NCBI GenBank assembly: GCA_033439265.1
Contig: JAVTVX010000010.1
Coordinates: 7,750,001-7,814,000 of the forward strand
Source of the DNA: Dillenia suffruticosa
Taxonomy: Eukaryota > Streptophyta > Magnoliopsida > Dilleniales > Dilleniaceae
Direction: 5' to 3'
DNA length: 64,000 nt
The notes below the pieces were generated by a model that did not search any database, was not told where the DNA came from, and saw nothing but the letters and a program-made list of their open reading frames with translations. The translations under genes were made by a program, and so were the position numbers. Shown here in pieces: positions 24,521-36,833 of the stretch (positions are counted from its first letter, which is position 1; each line of letters opens with the position of its first letter).

Positions 24521-26342
24521 ACAAAGAAGATCAAATACAAAAATTACAAAATAAAATTAATGATATAATAATAAAAAAATTGTAAAATAAGATAAAATTA
24601 AATTCACAAAAGGTAAAGATGCACTATACATCAGTAGTGATAGGTGTTTTCATGGAGAGAGGAATGAAAATTTACATAAATATAATATTTCCAACTACAT
24701 AATAATTTTTGGACCATGATATGTTTAGTATGTATTATTCATTTACAGATTTACATAATCATTCACAAATTTGCATGATCGTGGATAAACCAACTTCTTA
24801 TGCATTTAATGTGAATGAAGATAAATTTCATCAATTATTTTAGAATGCCAAAAAACCAATATATCCAAATTGAAGTACACTATACTAATTTTAAATAATA
24901 TTACATATGAAATATTAGTGGTTGAGATATGGTTGGAGTTGATGGTATATGTGTATATGTATGATATGCGAAAGTTGTGCATATGGAAATTGTATAGAGT
25001 GTGAAAATATGAAAAATTAAATTTTTATTGGATTATGCTTTGTAATTATAAATTGTAATCGAATTTGAGACATAATTTCTCTCGATTAAATAAATACAAG
25101 ATTTAGTATTCTTAATTAATTATAACAATATAATTAATTATACCATTACATACAATTATATTATATTGTCATATTTTCAAATTATACTCAATAAATTTTC
25201 AAAACTATAATACTATATTATATAAATTTATTAATTTCATATCATTATATTATTTAAATTAACAATATTAATATTAATAAATTTATTGTCATATACAAAA
25301 TATAAATTATTTTTTATTAATCAAATAGATATAATTAACATAGTACAAAGGTTATGGCAAGGGACCGCTCATGTGGTTGGATGAAATGTATGAAATGTAG
25401 TAACTAATTAGTAAGCAGTTTGTTAATAAATAGTAAAAATTATAAATAATTTTTTAAAAACGCATATGAAATACACGTGGCGTTATTGATTAAAAGTATA
25501 AAAAAATTGTAAAGAATTAAGAAATGCGGTAATAAAAAAAGAGAGAAGAAAAGTCGCAAAAGTGGACTTTGAAAATTTGTTTGTGAAAATAATATATTAT
25601 AAATCATACGCGGGCGAAAACTCTACCATCAAAGTTTTTTCATTCTTCTCTTGAAAGCTCTTCTCCCCTAACCCATTTAAATCTCTTACTCATTTGTAAA
25701 GTTTTATCAAAAGTTAATCACATTGGATATTTGAAAGATTTGACGAACGACAGATGAGTATTATACGAAGAATTACAACTATTTCAAGAAAAAACAAGTT
25801 CAGTCAAACAAGTTCAATCATCCAAGATATTACCCAGATTTTAAAAATAAACATATTATTTTAATTTTAATTTCAGATTTAATATTAAAATATCGTCTTT
25901 AATTTTTTATTTTGAATAGTTGTGAAAAAATATAAATATTAATGCTATCAAGATATTTTGAATTTAGAAAAAGGAAACGACTATCTTCTCTAGTAATATT
26001 TTCATTTACAATCATTATTTATTATTTACAATAATTTCACTGTTTCACTATTGATTTTTAGCAAATAGATTGATACGAAAAATTATGGATAAAGATACTT
26101 TCAGAAACTATGATTATGGATAAAGATGTTTTCAAAATTTGTGATGAATATTTTTTGTTTGGAATATCTCAGAAGACATGTAGTTATGGGATATGTAATC
26201 TTTTCTCTATTTTTTTGTCTTATATGTATCAATCATTTTAATTTGTATCGATTACAATCCTTATTATGTTTATATTATTTTTATAATTTATTTATTTTTC
26301 AGTTTTTTAATTTACCAACTATTTGTAGAAAAAATAACAGTC
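24521..26342. other. AT-rich intergenic DNA, nothing recognised
   Basis: No domain, exon or terminal repeat was recognised on either strand. Short open frames (for example 26126-26350) are AT-driven and show no family motif. Confidence 0.5.
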
Positions 26343-26880
26343 ACTATTGATATTACGTGATAATAATGTGGTAACAGTGGGCAGTAATTTAGTGGTAACC
26401 GAAATAATAATTTTTTTTTACACTTATATTAACAGAAAATAAAAAAGAGTAAAATTTCTAACCTAATATGATGATAAAAGAGAGAGAGAGTAATATTGAT
26501 ACAAGACAGTAACCATGATGATACAAGACAAACCATATGATAAGAGACAATAACATGTGGTAACATACAGTAACTTATATTAATATTTTCCAACCCGACA
26601 ATAAAAACAATAATTTTTCCTCACTTACAGTAACCGATAATACAAGCAATAACATGTGATAATTGAGTGATGATCAACGATAAAATGTAATAACATTTCC
26701 TAATATATGTAGTAACCGATAATAAATGACAATAACATTTCTTAACGGTTGCGATAACTGACAATAAAAGTTAACAACATTTCCTAATACACGTGATAAT
26801 CGACGATAAAAGATAATATTTTTTACTGATACTTTTAAAATCGATGATCAAAAATAGTAATTTTATTAATATTTTTCTAA
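26343..26880. repeat. Degenerate minisatellite with core AGTAACCGATAATA
   Basis: The core recurs at irregular spacing of about 40-70 bases: AGTAACCGATAATACAAGCA, GTAACCGATAATAAATGACA, GATAACTGACAATAAAAG, GATAATCGACGATAAAAG. A second motif, AATAACATTTCCTAATA, alternates with it. The pattern could be the subterminal repeats of an unrecognised DNA transposon or an old satellite fragment. Confidence 0.55.
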
Positions 26881-27583
26881 TCGTTACTATAAATCAATCA
26901 CATGTTTCAATGGTTATCAAAACTGTCGAGATAGATCTATCCCGACTAATGTACAGTTAACTGAATGCATATCCATCGGAGAATGTTCTACGAACGGTTT
27001 TAGTATGTTTAGCATACGGTTTTCATTCGTCTGAATAGTGCATTTATTTTGTAGTGCCTCTTATAAGCCTTTTTCACGGGAAAAAAGTTCATATTTTCAA
27101 TTTGCAATAACAATTTACCAAGAAAATAATGTACAAACATGATTAGAAGATTAAATTCTGAGTTGGTTAGAAAGCAAAATTGACCTCTCCTGATTGATTT
27201 TCTCTGCAATTCTTGTCAGGCGGCAAAAATTCAGAAATTTAGGACCAAACCCTCTGTACGAGTTTGAAAAAAGTTTATTGTGCACAATCCCCAATGGTCT
27301 TCTTCACAGCAAGTCTACACAAAAGCCAGAAAGGTACAAGTGAATTATTTGGCTCTTTCTTGGATGAGATTATCTTCGAAGAAAATTCTTTTTAGTCGTC
27401 TTCTTACCACACAAGATAGTTATATCTCCGGACAAAGTTCAAGAAAACCCAAACTGGGCTTTTTGAATTTCACACTGGAATCACAAAATCCACAAATATC
27501 TCCGAATGGGTATCGCTCAATTTTTCAAAATCTCACACAGGCATTACACAGCAGCAGAAATTAGACTCTTTTAAGGCTTCTAA

Positions 27584-28763
27584 CACCGTTAAAAAGCGAA
27601 CTTTCAGCGACGGAGAAATCCGTCGCTGAAAGGCATTAACGACGGATTTTTTCTGTCACTAAATCCGTAGTAAAAAGTGATCCCGTTAATTTTTAACGAT
27701 AGATTTTTTTTCCGTCACAAATATCAGCGTCAGATTAGCGACGGATTTCAGCGACGGATTTTTTCCGTCGCTAAATCCTTCACAAAAGTGACCCCGCTAA
27801 TTTTTAGCGACCAATTTTTTTCCGTCGCAAATATTAGCGTCAGATTAGCGACAGATTTCCGTCACTAAAACTGAAAAAAAAAAAAAAAACAAAACAAAAA
27901 AACAAAACAGCGACGGATTATGTGTGAACACTCTTACCACTAAACCAAACAAGTCATCTACTGATATATCTTTCTTTTTTTTACTTATTATCTTTATTTC
28001 TTATTTCTTATTAATATTAGAATAATATAAAATTATAATTTATTATAAAATAATAAAATAATTTTATTATTACTTAAAATAAAATAATAAAAAATTGTAA
28101 AAAATAAAATAATATTATTCTTTGCAAAATAAAATAAAAATAATAAGAATTATTAAATAAAATTTAAAAATTAAAAATAATTTATTATAAAATAATAAAA
28201 TAATTTTATTCTTATTTAAAATAAAAAATAAAAAATTTGCAAAAATAAAATAATATTACTCTTTGAAAAAAAATAATAATAAGAATTATTAAATAAAATT
28301 AAAAAATTAAAAATTAAAAATTATATTAAATTAAAAAATTAAATTAAATTAAAAAATTAAATTAAATTAAAAATTTATAAAATAAAATAAAATAAAATCC
28401 GTCGCTAATCCGTCGGCAATCCGTCGTTAATTTTCGGTCGCTAATCCGTCGCTAAAAGTTGTAAATATATTTTTTTAATTTTTTTTTTCTTCACCAATTC
28501 ACCGACCGAAATTAGCGACGGAAATATTCCGTCGCTAAAAATTCTGTCGGTAATCCGACGCTAATAATTTTATAATATATTTTTTTTTATTTTTTTAAGG
28601 GTTTAGCGACGGAAATATATCCGTCGCTAATTTCCGTCGCTAATCTGTCGCTAATCTTTCAGTAAAAAATCCGACATTAATCTGTTGTAAATCCGTCGCT
28701 ATTACCGATTGATATTTATCCGTCAGTAATTTTCTATCACTGAAACCGTGTTTTCTGGTAGTG
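27584..28763. mobile_element. Small non-autonomous CACTA-like transposon (copy 1)
   Basis: The left end reads CACCGTTAAAAAGCGAAC. The right end, read inward on the minus strand, is CACTACCAGAAAACACGG. Three-base duplications TAA lie at 27581-27583 and 28764-28766, the size typical of CACTA elements. Both ends are packed with inverted and direct copies of TTAGCGACGGA/TCCGTCGCTAA (27607-27910 and 28398-28700), the subterminal repeats where transposase is thought to bind. The centre (28020-28390) is an AT-rich direct repeat of about 150 bases in two copies. There is no transposase, so it depends on a partner. Confidence 0.8.
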
Positions 28764-29435
28764 TAACTCCCACCTACCAAAACATGTGTGGTAAAGATTA
28801 GAAGATTGGGCATGTAGTACCAGCAATACAAACTTAAAACCTAAAAGCTTGATAGAACAACCGTGGCTGTTGTAACACCAGAGAGGAAAGGAGAGAGAGA
28901 AGACAGAGATAATGGATTTTACCCTTGGTGACATGGCTGATGCCACATTAGGAATTCTGTCCCACGTGGATGCCAACTTAGGAATTTTCCGAAGAGGTGT
29001 AAATGAATGTTGTATTTGTTGAGGTGACAGTTGTTACGTCAATATTTTCTATCTTATACGCGGACTCAACAAATTTGCTAATGTCGTAAAATTTACATCA
29101 ATCCACTTCATCTTTTAACGACCGGTGTAGTTCCATCACTAATGCAAAGATTACATTTCGTTGCACATTTTGAAATTTAAATTATGAGGTGTGATAGTTT
29201 AAAGTCCAACGACTAAAATGTGCGCTAATTTCACAGTTTAAAGACGAAAGTAATTTATTTCAAGATACACCTCACTAAGAGGGGCAAACAACTCATAAAA
29301 TTCAAAGGGAGAACGACAGGTCTAGTCTAATAAGAACATCGACACAATTATTCTCCTCTCTAAAAATATACAGCACCTAACTAGTTCAAATTGACGAATT
29401 AGTTACTAACATTCTCGGATAATATAAAACATGGT
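28764..29435. other. Intergenic DNA, nothing recognised
   Basis: Mixed composition with a GA-rich run near 28885-28905. TGTAACACC at 28873 matches the outer end of the Tekay LTR, but the following bases do not continue that match. Confidence 0.4.
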
Positions 29436-30010
29436 ATGGGAGGGAGCCGTCTCATGAGAGAGCCGAAACAAGCTTGGCAAAATCTATGGCACGAAACAGG
29501 AGACAGAGTCCCTCACGAACATCACATAACTCTGCAGTTAAAGGTCGGCCACCCCCAAGTTGGTTGTGCCCCCAACTTGGTTGTGAACTCACGAATCCAG
29601 ATGCCATACTCCTCGCAGATAAAACCCCAACACTGGTCAACCAGGAATAAAGACCAAAAGAACCATTTGTGCTCAGCTTATGGAACTCCCAAGGATGGGG
29701 AGACTAACGAATCCAACAACCCAAACGGGGTGCTGTAGACCTTCTCCAAAAGCCAACCACCCATTCTTAGCATAGTTGGAAGTAATAGTAGCAACACCTT
29801 CTAAGGAGAAATCAATATTGTCAAACACACGTCTACATCGAGCTTTCCAAATGGTTTAAAGCATATAAACAAAGCAAACAAACCATGGAAGACCCATGTG
29901 AATAGCACACGACTGAAAGCTACGGACCAGCCACTCGTTCACCGGTCTATTCCCCAACACAAGCCGAGAAAGGGAGGATGAACATAAGAGACGAGTCCAA
30001 ATTTTGTCTA
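29436..30010 (-). pseudogene. LINE-type zinc-binding/linker region relic
   Basis: The minus-strand frame gives LVLGNRPVNEWLVRSFQSC, then GLPWFVCFVYML, a stop, TIWKARCRRVFDNIDFSLEG and YAKNGWLAFGEG. The IWKARxRxVFDN pattern is typical of the region between the zinc-binding domain and RNase H of plant LINE-derived proteins. It contains at least one stop and no reverse transcriptase palm next to it. A related host RNase H-like protein is the alternative. Confidence 0.45.
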
Positions 30011-31010
30011 ATCTAGAATTTGATCAAAACTCAAGATCTCAATTATATCTTTTGCACTTACTCAAGATGTTCGGAGATTTGCCCAATTTTTTTACAATCT
30101 CTGCTTCTAGAGGAGAGGGAAAAAGTCAAACGTCTAATGGAATCCTTGAAGCAAATTTTTCGCCAACATGTCTAACTCGCCGAAAAAATTTTCCATCAAT
30201 TAAACATTCTGTGGTGACCTGAATCCTGGTGATTAAGAAGTCATGGCGATGAAGAGATTGACGCAGTGGCGATGGTGATGGAGGTGATATACCTTTCAAA
30301 TGGTTGAGAGAGATTTTGGGAGTGGCTTGATGAGGAGTAATTTTAAAATTCAAAATCAAACAATTAACTCTTTAATTCTTTTAATGTTTTATTTCATGTT
30401 GCATTTTTAAAACCCAATTTATCATCTATTTTTGTTTTTTTGTTTGACACAAGATTGAATTTAGAAATCAACCCTAACAACTATTCCTAATACAATATTT
30501 CTAGAAGTGGCATCACATAGCCAATTATCAGTGTTTACACCAAGCAAGTAGCAGGTTCCCCTTCAAAAGATCCATCTTTGTAGCTTCCTTGTCACTACTT
30601 AAGGCTTCGGGTTCGCACCATCCAGCTTTCTATTGTAACTCCCTCAAATTTTCTCATATTTTCTTCCTCCCCCGGCCCCCCCCCTTTGGATTTTTCCGCA
30701 ATAAACTTTGAAGATGAACTCAATAGTCACCCGGTGAGTCACCCAAGACGCTTAATAGTAAATGGCAGCATCGGTTCTTTAAGGTCTTTTTTCTCATAAT
30801 TTTGGTCACTATGCCAAACGTAATCCTCTTCTAAAATCTGAAGTAGTCGAAATTTTGTCAAAAACACAAATTGATCTGAATGATAGACGATATGTTTGGA
30901 GGCACAATTGACTTTTGCATAACTTTCACAATCTCAATCGCTTGCATTTGCTTATAGCAAGATAAAGCATACTCTTATCTATATAAAACAGTAAGCACGA
31001 ATCAATATCT
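30011..31010. other. Intergenic DNA, nothing recognised
   Basis: No exon-like structure or element end identified. A C-run lies near 30670-30685. Confidence 0.4.
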
Positions 31011-31085
31011 GATGGGTCAATTGGTTTGGAGACTGACGTTTTTTAATTATGATCGGGGTTTCAATCTCTCATAGGAACAAAAAAA
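31011..31085 (+). repeat. SINE-like fragment
   Basis: GATGGGTCAATTGGTTTGG resembles a tRNA-like 5' region with an A box. GGGGTTTCAATCTC (31065-31078) resembles a degenerate B box about 45 bases downstream. No clear tail or duplication found. Confidence 0.35.
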
Positions 31086-31992
31086 TCAATGCTGAGAGAT
31101 CAATCCTTCAAAAATGAGTTTTACAAACAGAAGTTAGATTAATCGAAACGAAACTCCATATATATTGAATTAGAAAAAAACGATAAGCACGAGCACGACT
31201 ACCAATTTTGTCTCTTATCTCGCTAATGCTAAAATCTCCGATATCGCCATTTAAACAACTACTCTTTTTATCTTCGAATAATTACTTAAAACACATCCTC
31301 TTATCTATTTCTAATAAAGCCTCTCATATTAAATTGAGTATATTGCACAAAAGTAGTAAACATATTTAGTTATGATATTTAGCATTGTCCAATCGTGGGT
31401 GCGAAGATACGTGTCCGGCAACTATGTCAAAACTCCAGGGAAAGAAACCGCGGGAGAAGGGGATAACGAGAGATTGCAATGGCTCGACGTGGCAAGCTGA
31501 GAGAACGGCACATCAAGAGGGTTCTACGATATCCAATAATAACTCTTGTCCTACGGCGGAGCATCAGAGAAGTAGCGCGGATTGAGATCTCAAAACACTT
31601 TATTTCTTTTTTTTTGAGATAATTTAATGATATAAATTCTTTTTTTTATATTTAATAATTATATGTTCAAATTTTTAATCTCTACTTCTCACACGTGTCT
31701 TACGCGCTCATGTCCACCTCATTCACTTGTTTGTTTCTCTTTTCCCTCCGTCCACGCCTCTAATTACTTTAATGCCGCTCCCCATTTTTTGTTATGCAAT
31801 TATAATTTAAAAAAAAAAAACCAACAATTTCATAAAACGTAAAATTGATAAAAACTCACACTGTTTCTCTTTCTTGTCCCAACCGCATCTCGCTTCACTT
31901 TAAAGAGCGCAAATTCAATTTAAATACAAAGCCTGCTCTCCCTTGTATTTCTTTCTCACCCACACGTTAAGTTTTTCCTCCATGGAGTCCCA

Positions 31993-31996
<4 letters not shown>

Positions 31997-32042
<46 letters not shown>
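31997..32042. repeat. (TC)23 microsatellite
   Basis: An uninterrupted TC run of 46 bases in an otherwise featureless intergenic stretch (31086-33100). Confidence 0.95.
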
Positions 32043-32049
<7 letters not shown>

Positions 32050-33104
32050 TTTCAACGAAGCAAGGTTGGCGCAGTGGTACTTGGATTGACCGGTGAAGAA
32101 CCTTTAAATGTCTTTATTGTCGTTTTCTCTCCCTCCTCTTTATTGTCAAAGTTTTGTCACCCTTTTAAATGAAATTTTGTTTATTTTTAGTATAAATTAG
32201 ATCAAAGCAAGAGTTCTAAATACTAAATGAAAATGACCACTAAGCTCTTAATACATTTATCTTTTTTCAGTTTTAGTTTTTATTTAAAAGATATATTTGT
32301 TGTATGTCTTATCATGCTAATTCAATTGCACGAAAAATCTTGAGAATTAACTTTCACAAAATGTGTTTTATACGATATATATTTTGAACATCTGTAACTT
32401 ATTGTTATTTAAAAGATATATTTGTTGTTGTTACAAGAGATTTGAAAGTAAAATGAAAAATAAGAGTTAATAATAATTGAGAGATATGAAATAGAAGAGT
32501 CATCATATATTAACTCGATTTTTAATCTTTAAAGTCTAAAAAATATTGATTTTAAATATTAAATTCAATAGAAATCTAGAACCCAAATTAATCCTTTTTA
32601 CTTGTTTATCTGATTTTTTTTTTAATATTTTATATAGATCATGCGTGTAAAGCTTTTCGATTCTCAATTTAATTAATTCAACATACTGATACAATTAAAC
32701 CAACACACACAGCTTGTGCACGGGGGATAATATATGAAAAACAAAATAACATATTACAAGCCACACTATCTATGCGTGGTTAAATACAATAAACTTTTCA
32801 GTCAGGGCGGACCAACAAGTTTACGATGATCTGCAAAGACCATACTTGATCCTTATCATAAGTTTGTTGTTATTTGTGAATCAGCGGTGCTCTCAAAACA
32901 TCGAGAAGGTGGAGGCCAACTTAAACCCCTTTTGAGTAAAATTGTGAAAAATTACAAAGGAACTAATAAAGAATAATTTTTTTTTTAACAAATTCGATAT
33001 TTGGTTATCGGACTGATTATATTTAAGTATTATGAGATCTGTTTTAGGAATTGACTCTTCCGATACATATTTTTTTATTTCTAAACTCAAACTCGAGGGT
33101 AGTG

Positions 33105-33172
33105 GTCATACTATGGTGTAGTGGTCAGACACTCAACTCTTTTAATCAAGATTTTAAGTTCGAATTTTAAAA
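33105..33172 (+). repeat. SINE-like fragment
   Basis: ATGGTGTAGTGGTCAGACAC (A-box-like) is followed about 35 bases on by AAGTTCGAATTT, a B-box-like core TTCGAAT. Spacing fits a tRNA-derived polymerase III promoter. Confidence 0.45.
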
Positions 33173-33524
33173 ATAAACTAACAGCTATTAAGATAGTCAA
33201 TTTTTAAAATAAATTACATAATATCCAAATCGAAATAAACGAATAATCTAAATTCCGGTTCGTGAAAAAAACGTATCTAAGAAAAAAAAATACTCAAAAC
33301 TCAAGACCTAGTTGAACTTGCAAATCAAGTCACTCAAATTTTCTGGTGAATACAAAACCCAATCCGGATAAATCCTCTGTTTTGTTATTCCTCAATTCCC
33401 TTCTTTTTTTAAGTAGAGGACTAATTGATATTCAGATTTCGTTTGATTAATATAGTCGAATATTATAGGTCCATTAAAAGATTGTCTCTTTTAAATCTTT
33501 TTTTTCCATTTTCAGAGGATTGAA

Positions 33525-33585
33525 TTCAAGATCTCTAGTTAAGAAAATAGAGTATCCGATCACTTAATTCAAAAAAATTTGGTCC
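33525..33585 (-). repeat. SINE-like fragment, minus strand
   Basis: On the minus strand AAGTGATCGGATACTC is followed by CTTGAATTCAATCC, the B-box-like end. The layout matches the fragment at 33105-33172, in opposite orientation and about 400 bases away. Confidence 0.4.
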
Positions 33586-34054
33586 AATTCCTTTCCACGG
33601 GATGCAAACGTGACAACTACCTTCTTTAAATCTGTTCAAAGTAAAAAAAAAAAAAAAGAAAAAAAAATGAAGAGGGAGAATCGATGAGGCAGGTATATTA
33701 AAAATATATTAATAATTGTTAATAATTTTTGTTAAATAATTGTTAATTCCATTGAAATTAAGTCATATTTAAATGACCAATTAAGATGTAATGATGTTAA
33801 AATATCAAATTTTACATTTTAAAGTGTTATGTATTTCCCTATTAGTTTTAAAGTTTTTCTTATGCTTGTTTTCTCGGTACATAACTCGAGTACAAGTAGT
33901 ATGACTATTGTTATTTAAATAAACAAAGTTAATCTGCTTGATAGCAGCATTTTTAGTGGTATTAAATTGAAATAATATTAATGGGTGAAGACGAAATTCA
34001 GTTATTAATGTTATTCAGAGTAAGAGTTTCTCATTATCTTCTCCAAACATTATT

Positions 34055-34120
34055 ATTAATAATCGTAAGGTCCGGGATTGATCTTTCTATTTCAAAAAAA
34101 AAAAAAAAAAAAAAAAATTG
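34055..34120 (+). repeat. SINE-like 3' end with poly(A) tail
   Basis: GGTCCGGGATTGATCTTTC resembles a B-box region and runs into an uninterrupted A tract of more than 20 bases (about 34096-34118), as expected for a retroposed short element. The 5' part is not recognisable. Confidence 0.35.
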
Positions 34121-34456
34121 TGAGGAGGTCTTCCGGCGGAGTCGCGTGATAGACCTTGGCGCGATTAGGGTCTTTCCCCACCTTCAAACCAGGACGCGAT
34201 CCGCCATGGTTTGGAAAATAATAATAATAATAATAAATCAAAAAAACAATACAAAGGGCAAAATGGCAATTTGGTAGTTTAGAAGAAAACTAGGCCTTAC
34301 CATTTAGAAACAAAGGCCAAAATGGCAGTCCACTTAGAAACAGCTATTCTATTCTGGTAAATTCTACTTCCAAGTGACCATATTATGTTTGTATAAATTC
34401 CGAGTATCCACCACACGCCAAAAGAAAAAGAACCAGAAAGAGAGATGTGGTCTCTA

Positions 34457-34468
34457 TGCATTTAAAAC
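34457..34468 (+). promoter_or_regulatory. Possible TATA element of the hydroxylase gene
   Basis: TGCATTTAAAAC lies 95-106 bases before the start codon at 34563. The sequence between is pyrimidine-rich (CTTCTTTCTCCCC..., CTCTTCTCTCTTCTC), typical of a plant 5' leader. Position and composition are the only support. Confidence 0.35.
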
Positions 34469-34562
34469 TCTCCCCTCCTGAGGTCCACACCAGTCACCCT
34501 TCTTTCTCCCCTCAAAACCAAATACCCTGCTCTTCTCTCTTCTCACCTCGTCTTACCATTCC

Positions 34563-36833
34563 ATGGCTGCTGGGTCCTCCATTTCCTTAAGCTCCAGAGC
34601 CATTCTGGGTCCAAAACTCACTTCTCTCACAAAACCCACTTCCCTTATTGTCTATTCTCCTATTCCCAATCGAATTTCAACCTTAAATTTAAGAAAAAAG
34701 TCGACTTTCGCTGTTTGCTTTGTTGTAAATGACCAAAAACAGGATACCCAAATTCAAAATCAAAGTGATCGGTCGTCTAACAGCATTTCTAATGACCAGA
34801 TCTCATCCATACGCGTGGCAGAGAGAGCAGCTAGGAAGAAATCAGAGAGGTTTACTTATCTTGTTGCTGCGGTCATGTCTAGCTTTGGTATCACTTCCAT
34901 GGCTGTTATGGCTGTGTACTACAGGTTCTATTGGCAAATGGAGGTCTACTCTCTCTCTCTCTCTCTCTCTAGTCTTTTTTTTCCCTCTTTTTGGGTGCTA
35001 AATTCGTATTGCTTCTTTTTCTTTTGAAGGGTGGAGATATACCGGTTTCAGAAATGTTTGGTACATTTGCGCTCTCTGTTGGCGCTGCTGTAAGCATCAT
35101 TGAATTTGCACTTATTTTTTTTAATGATTAAGATGATTTTGGCTTAAAATCTATGAACAAAACAATAAAATTTGACATATTCAATTTTTATGACTAGAAT
35201 ATATATATATTTGTATAAGTAATTAACTCCTTTTTTTGTTTTTATGAAACTGAATCATGTCAAATTTTATCATTTTAATTATTAATTTTTTTAATATAAA
35301 ATTTATTAATATGGTCATAAATTAAATTAAATTGTTTTAGGTGGGGATGGAGTTTTGGGCCAGATGGGCACACAGAGCACTCTGGCATGCTTCCCTGTGG
35401 CACATGCACGAGGTTTGCCTTCCTTTCATTCTCCAAATTTTAAACTAAGTTGTTGCTTTTTGACTTTTGACAAACTGTTATATTTTAGTTATTTCGTTGA
35501 TTTGGTTTGATTTGGTTGTCTTAATTTAATCAACTTAGTACTAAATCCGGGGAATTGAATTTCATTTCAGTCCCATCATAGACCCAGAGAAGGTCCCTTT
35601 GAGCTTAACGATGTTTTTGCCATTATGAATGCCGTTCCTGCGATTGCTCTGCTCTCCTATGGTTTCTTCCACAAAGGCCTTGTTCCTGGCCTCTGTTTTG
35701 GTGCTGTAAGTCTCTCTCTCTCTCTAATTTACCAGTACTATTACTTGCCATCCATAAGCTCTATTAATTAGTAATGTGACCCAAGATTTGTAATTTACTT
35801 CTCATACATAACAACACGAGCTGAGTTAGTTATAGGCTGATGGTATAGAGGTCAAAATTACAGACGTCTCTTCACCTATTGAGCCTAGGTATCTAATTAT
35901 GACTGGGGATTTGACGATAGGGTCTTGGAATAACTGTGTTTGGGATGGCCTACATGTTTGTCCACGATGGTCTTGTCCACAGGAGATTCCCTGTGGGACC
36001 CATTGCCAACGTGCCCCACTTTAGGAGAGTTGCCGCCGCTCATCAGGTAAAACTTCCACCAATGATGTCTTCCCAAAATCTGCAAGTGTTTGCGTCAACT
36101 GTAGTCTTTAAGATACCTTATATATATTAACTTACCATTTCATAATAATGGTTGAATTTAATATTAGGGTTTCTTTGTTTTTTTTTCCTAATGTAATTTG
36201 TTTAATAACGGAATCTAAAGGTCATGATCTTCATTGATTTGATGTCTGGTTGCAGCTACATCACTCGGACAAATTTAATGGTGTGCCATATGGGTTGTTC
36301 TTGGGACCTAAGGTCCGTTCGCATTTTCTACCAACCAATTTTATGTCTTTCCTTTTCTTAGTACTCCCCCGTTTCCCTCTGTCATTTAAGGTTTTAACAC
36401 AAAGATTAAAGAAAGTGTTAGATAGTTTTAATTATATGAAGAAATAACTTAATTTACTTTTTAATTAATAAATGTGGTACTACGAATGAATGTAGAGAGA
36501 TTTGAGGTGAACATTAGTTTGAGTAGTGAGAGAAAAGGGTATAGATGATTGGTTGAAAAACATTAAAACTTTCTTAAAAATACAAGATAACAAATATTAT
36601 GAAATAAAATTTAAAAATACTAAACAACAGATAATGTAAAACATGAAATGACAAGAATATACAAATTTATTAAATATCAGGTGTTTTTTTAACAAAATCC
36701 ATGATGTAAAGGTAAATGAGGGAAATTAATTTGGTGTGGTTTTTTGATGCAGGAGCTTGAAGAAGTGGGAGGGCTTGAAGAGTTGGAGAAGGAAATTAAT
36801 AGAAGAACTAAGCGAAACAACTGCAGTTCATGA
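34563..36833 (+). CDS. BCH: Beta-carotene 3-hydroxylase (non-heme di-iron), chloroplast precursor
   Basis: Adds hydroxyl groups to the beta rings of beta-carotene to give beta-cryptoxanthin and zeaxanthin in plastids. Seven exons join in frame: 34563-34943, 35030-35089, 35341-35412, 35571-35705, 35921-36046, 36256-36312, 36753-36833, for 303 aa. All introns are GT..AG. The first 50 or so residues are rich in Ser, Thr, Leu and Lys with few acids, as in a chloroplast transit peptide. Hydrophobic segments flank four histidine boxes that bind the two irons: HRALWH (158-163), HESHH (170-174, split by intron 3), HDGLVH (231-236) and HQLHH (257-261, split by intron 5). The C-terminus (ELEEVGGLEELEKEI) is the family's usual acidic tail. 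Length matches plant BCH/CHYB enzymes. The start is the first ATG and gives a full transit peptide. No damage seen. Confidence 0.96.

Noticed and set aside
27048-27057. Minus-strand CACTACAAAA as a clear CACTA transposon end
   Set aside because: No partner end or target duplication could be found, so it is mentioned only as a possibility with the repeat block and not listed as a feature.
27280-27564. 94-residue open frame before the first CACTA element
   Set aside because: No recognisable motif, splice context or family similarity; treated as chance.
28873-28881. TGTAACACC, matching the outer end of the Tekay LTR in + orientation
   Set aside because: The sequence after it does not follow the LTR and no opposite end or duplication was found; probably chance.
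32060-32100. Possible tRNA-like start GGTTGGCGCAGTGGTA
   Set aside because: An A-box-like match is present, but no B box or cloverleaf could be formed from the following bases.
35828-35920. SINE-like module in hydroxylase intron 4
   Set aside because: GGTATAGAGGTCAAAATTAC is weakly A-box-like, but no convincing B box was found.
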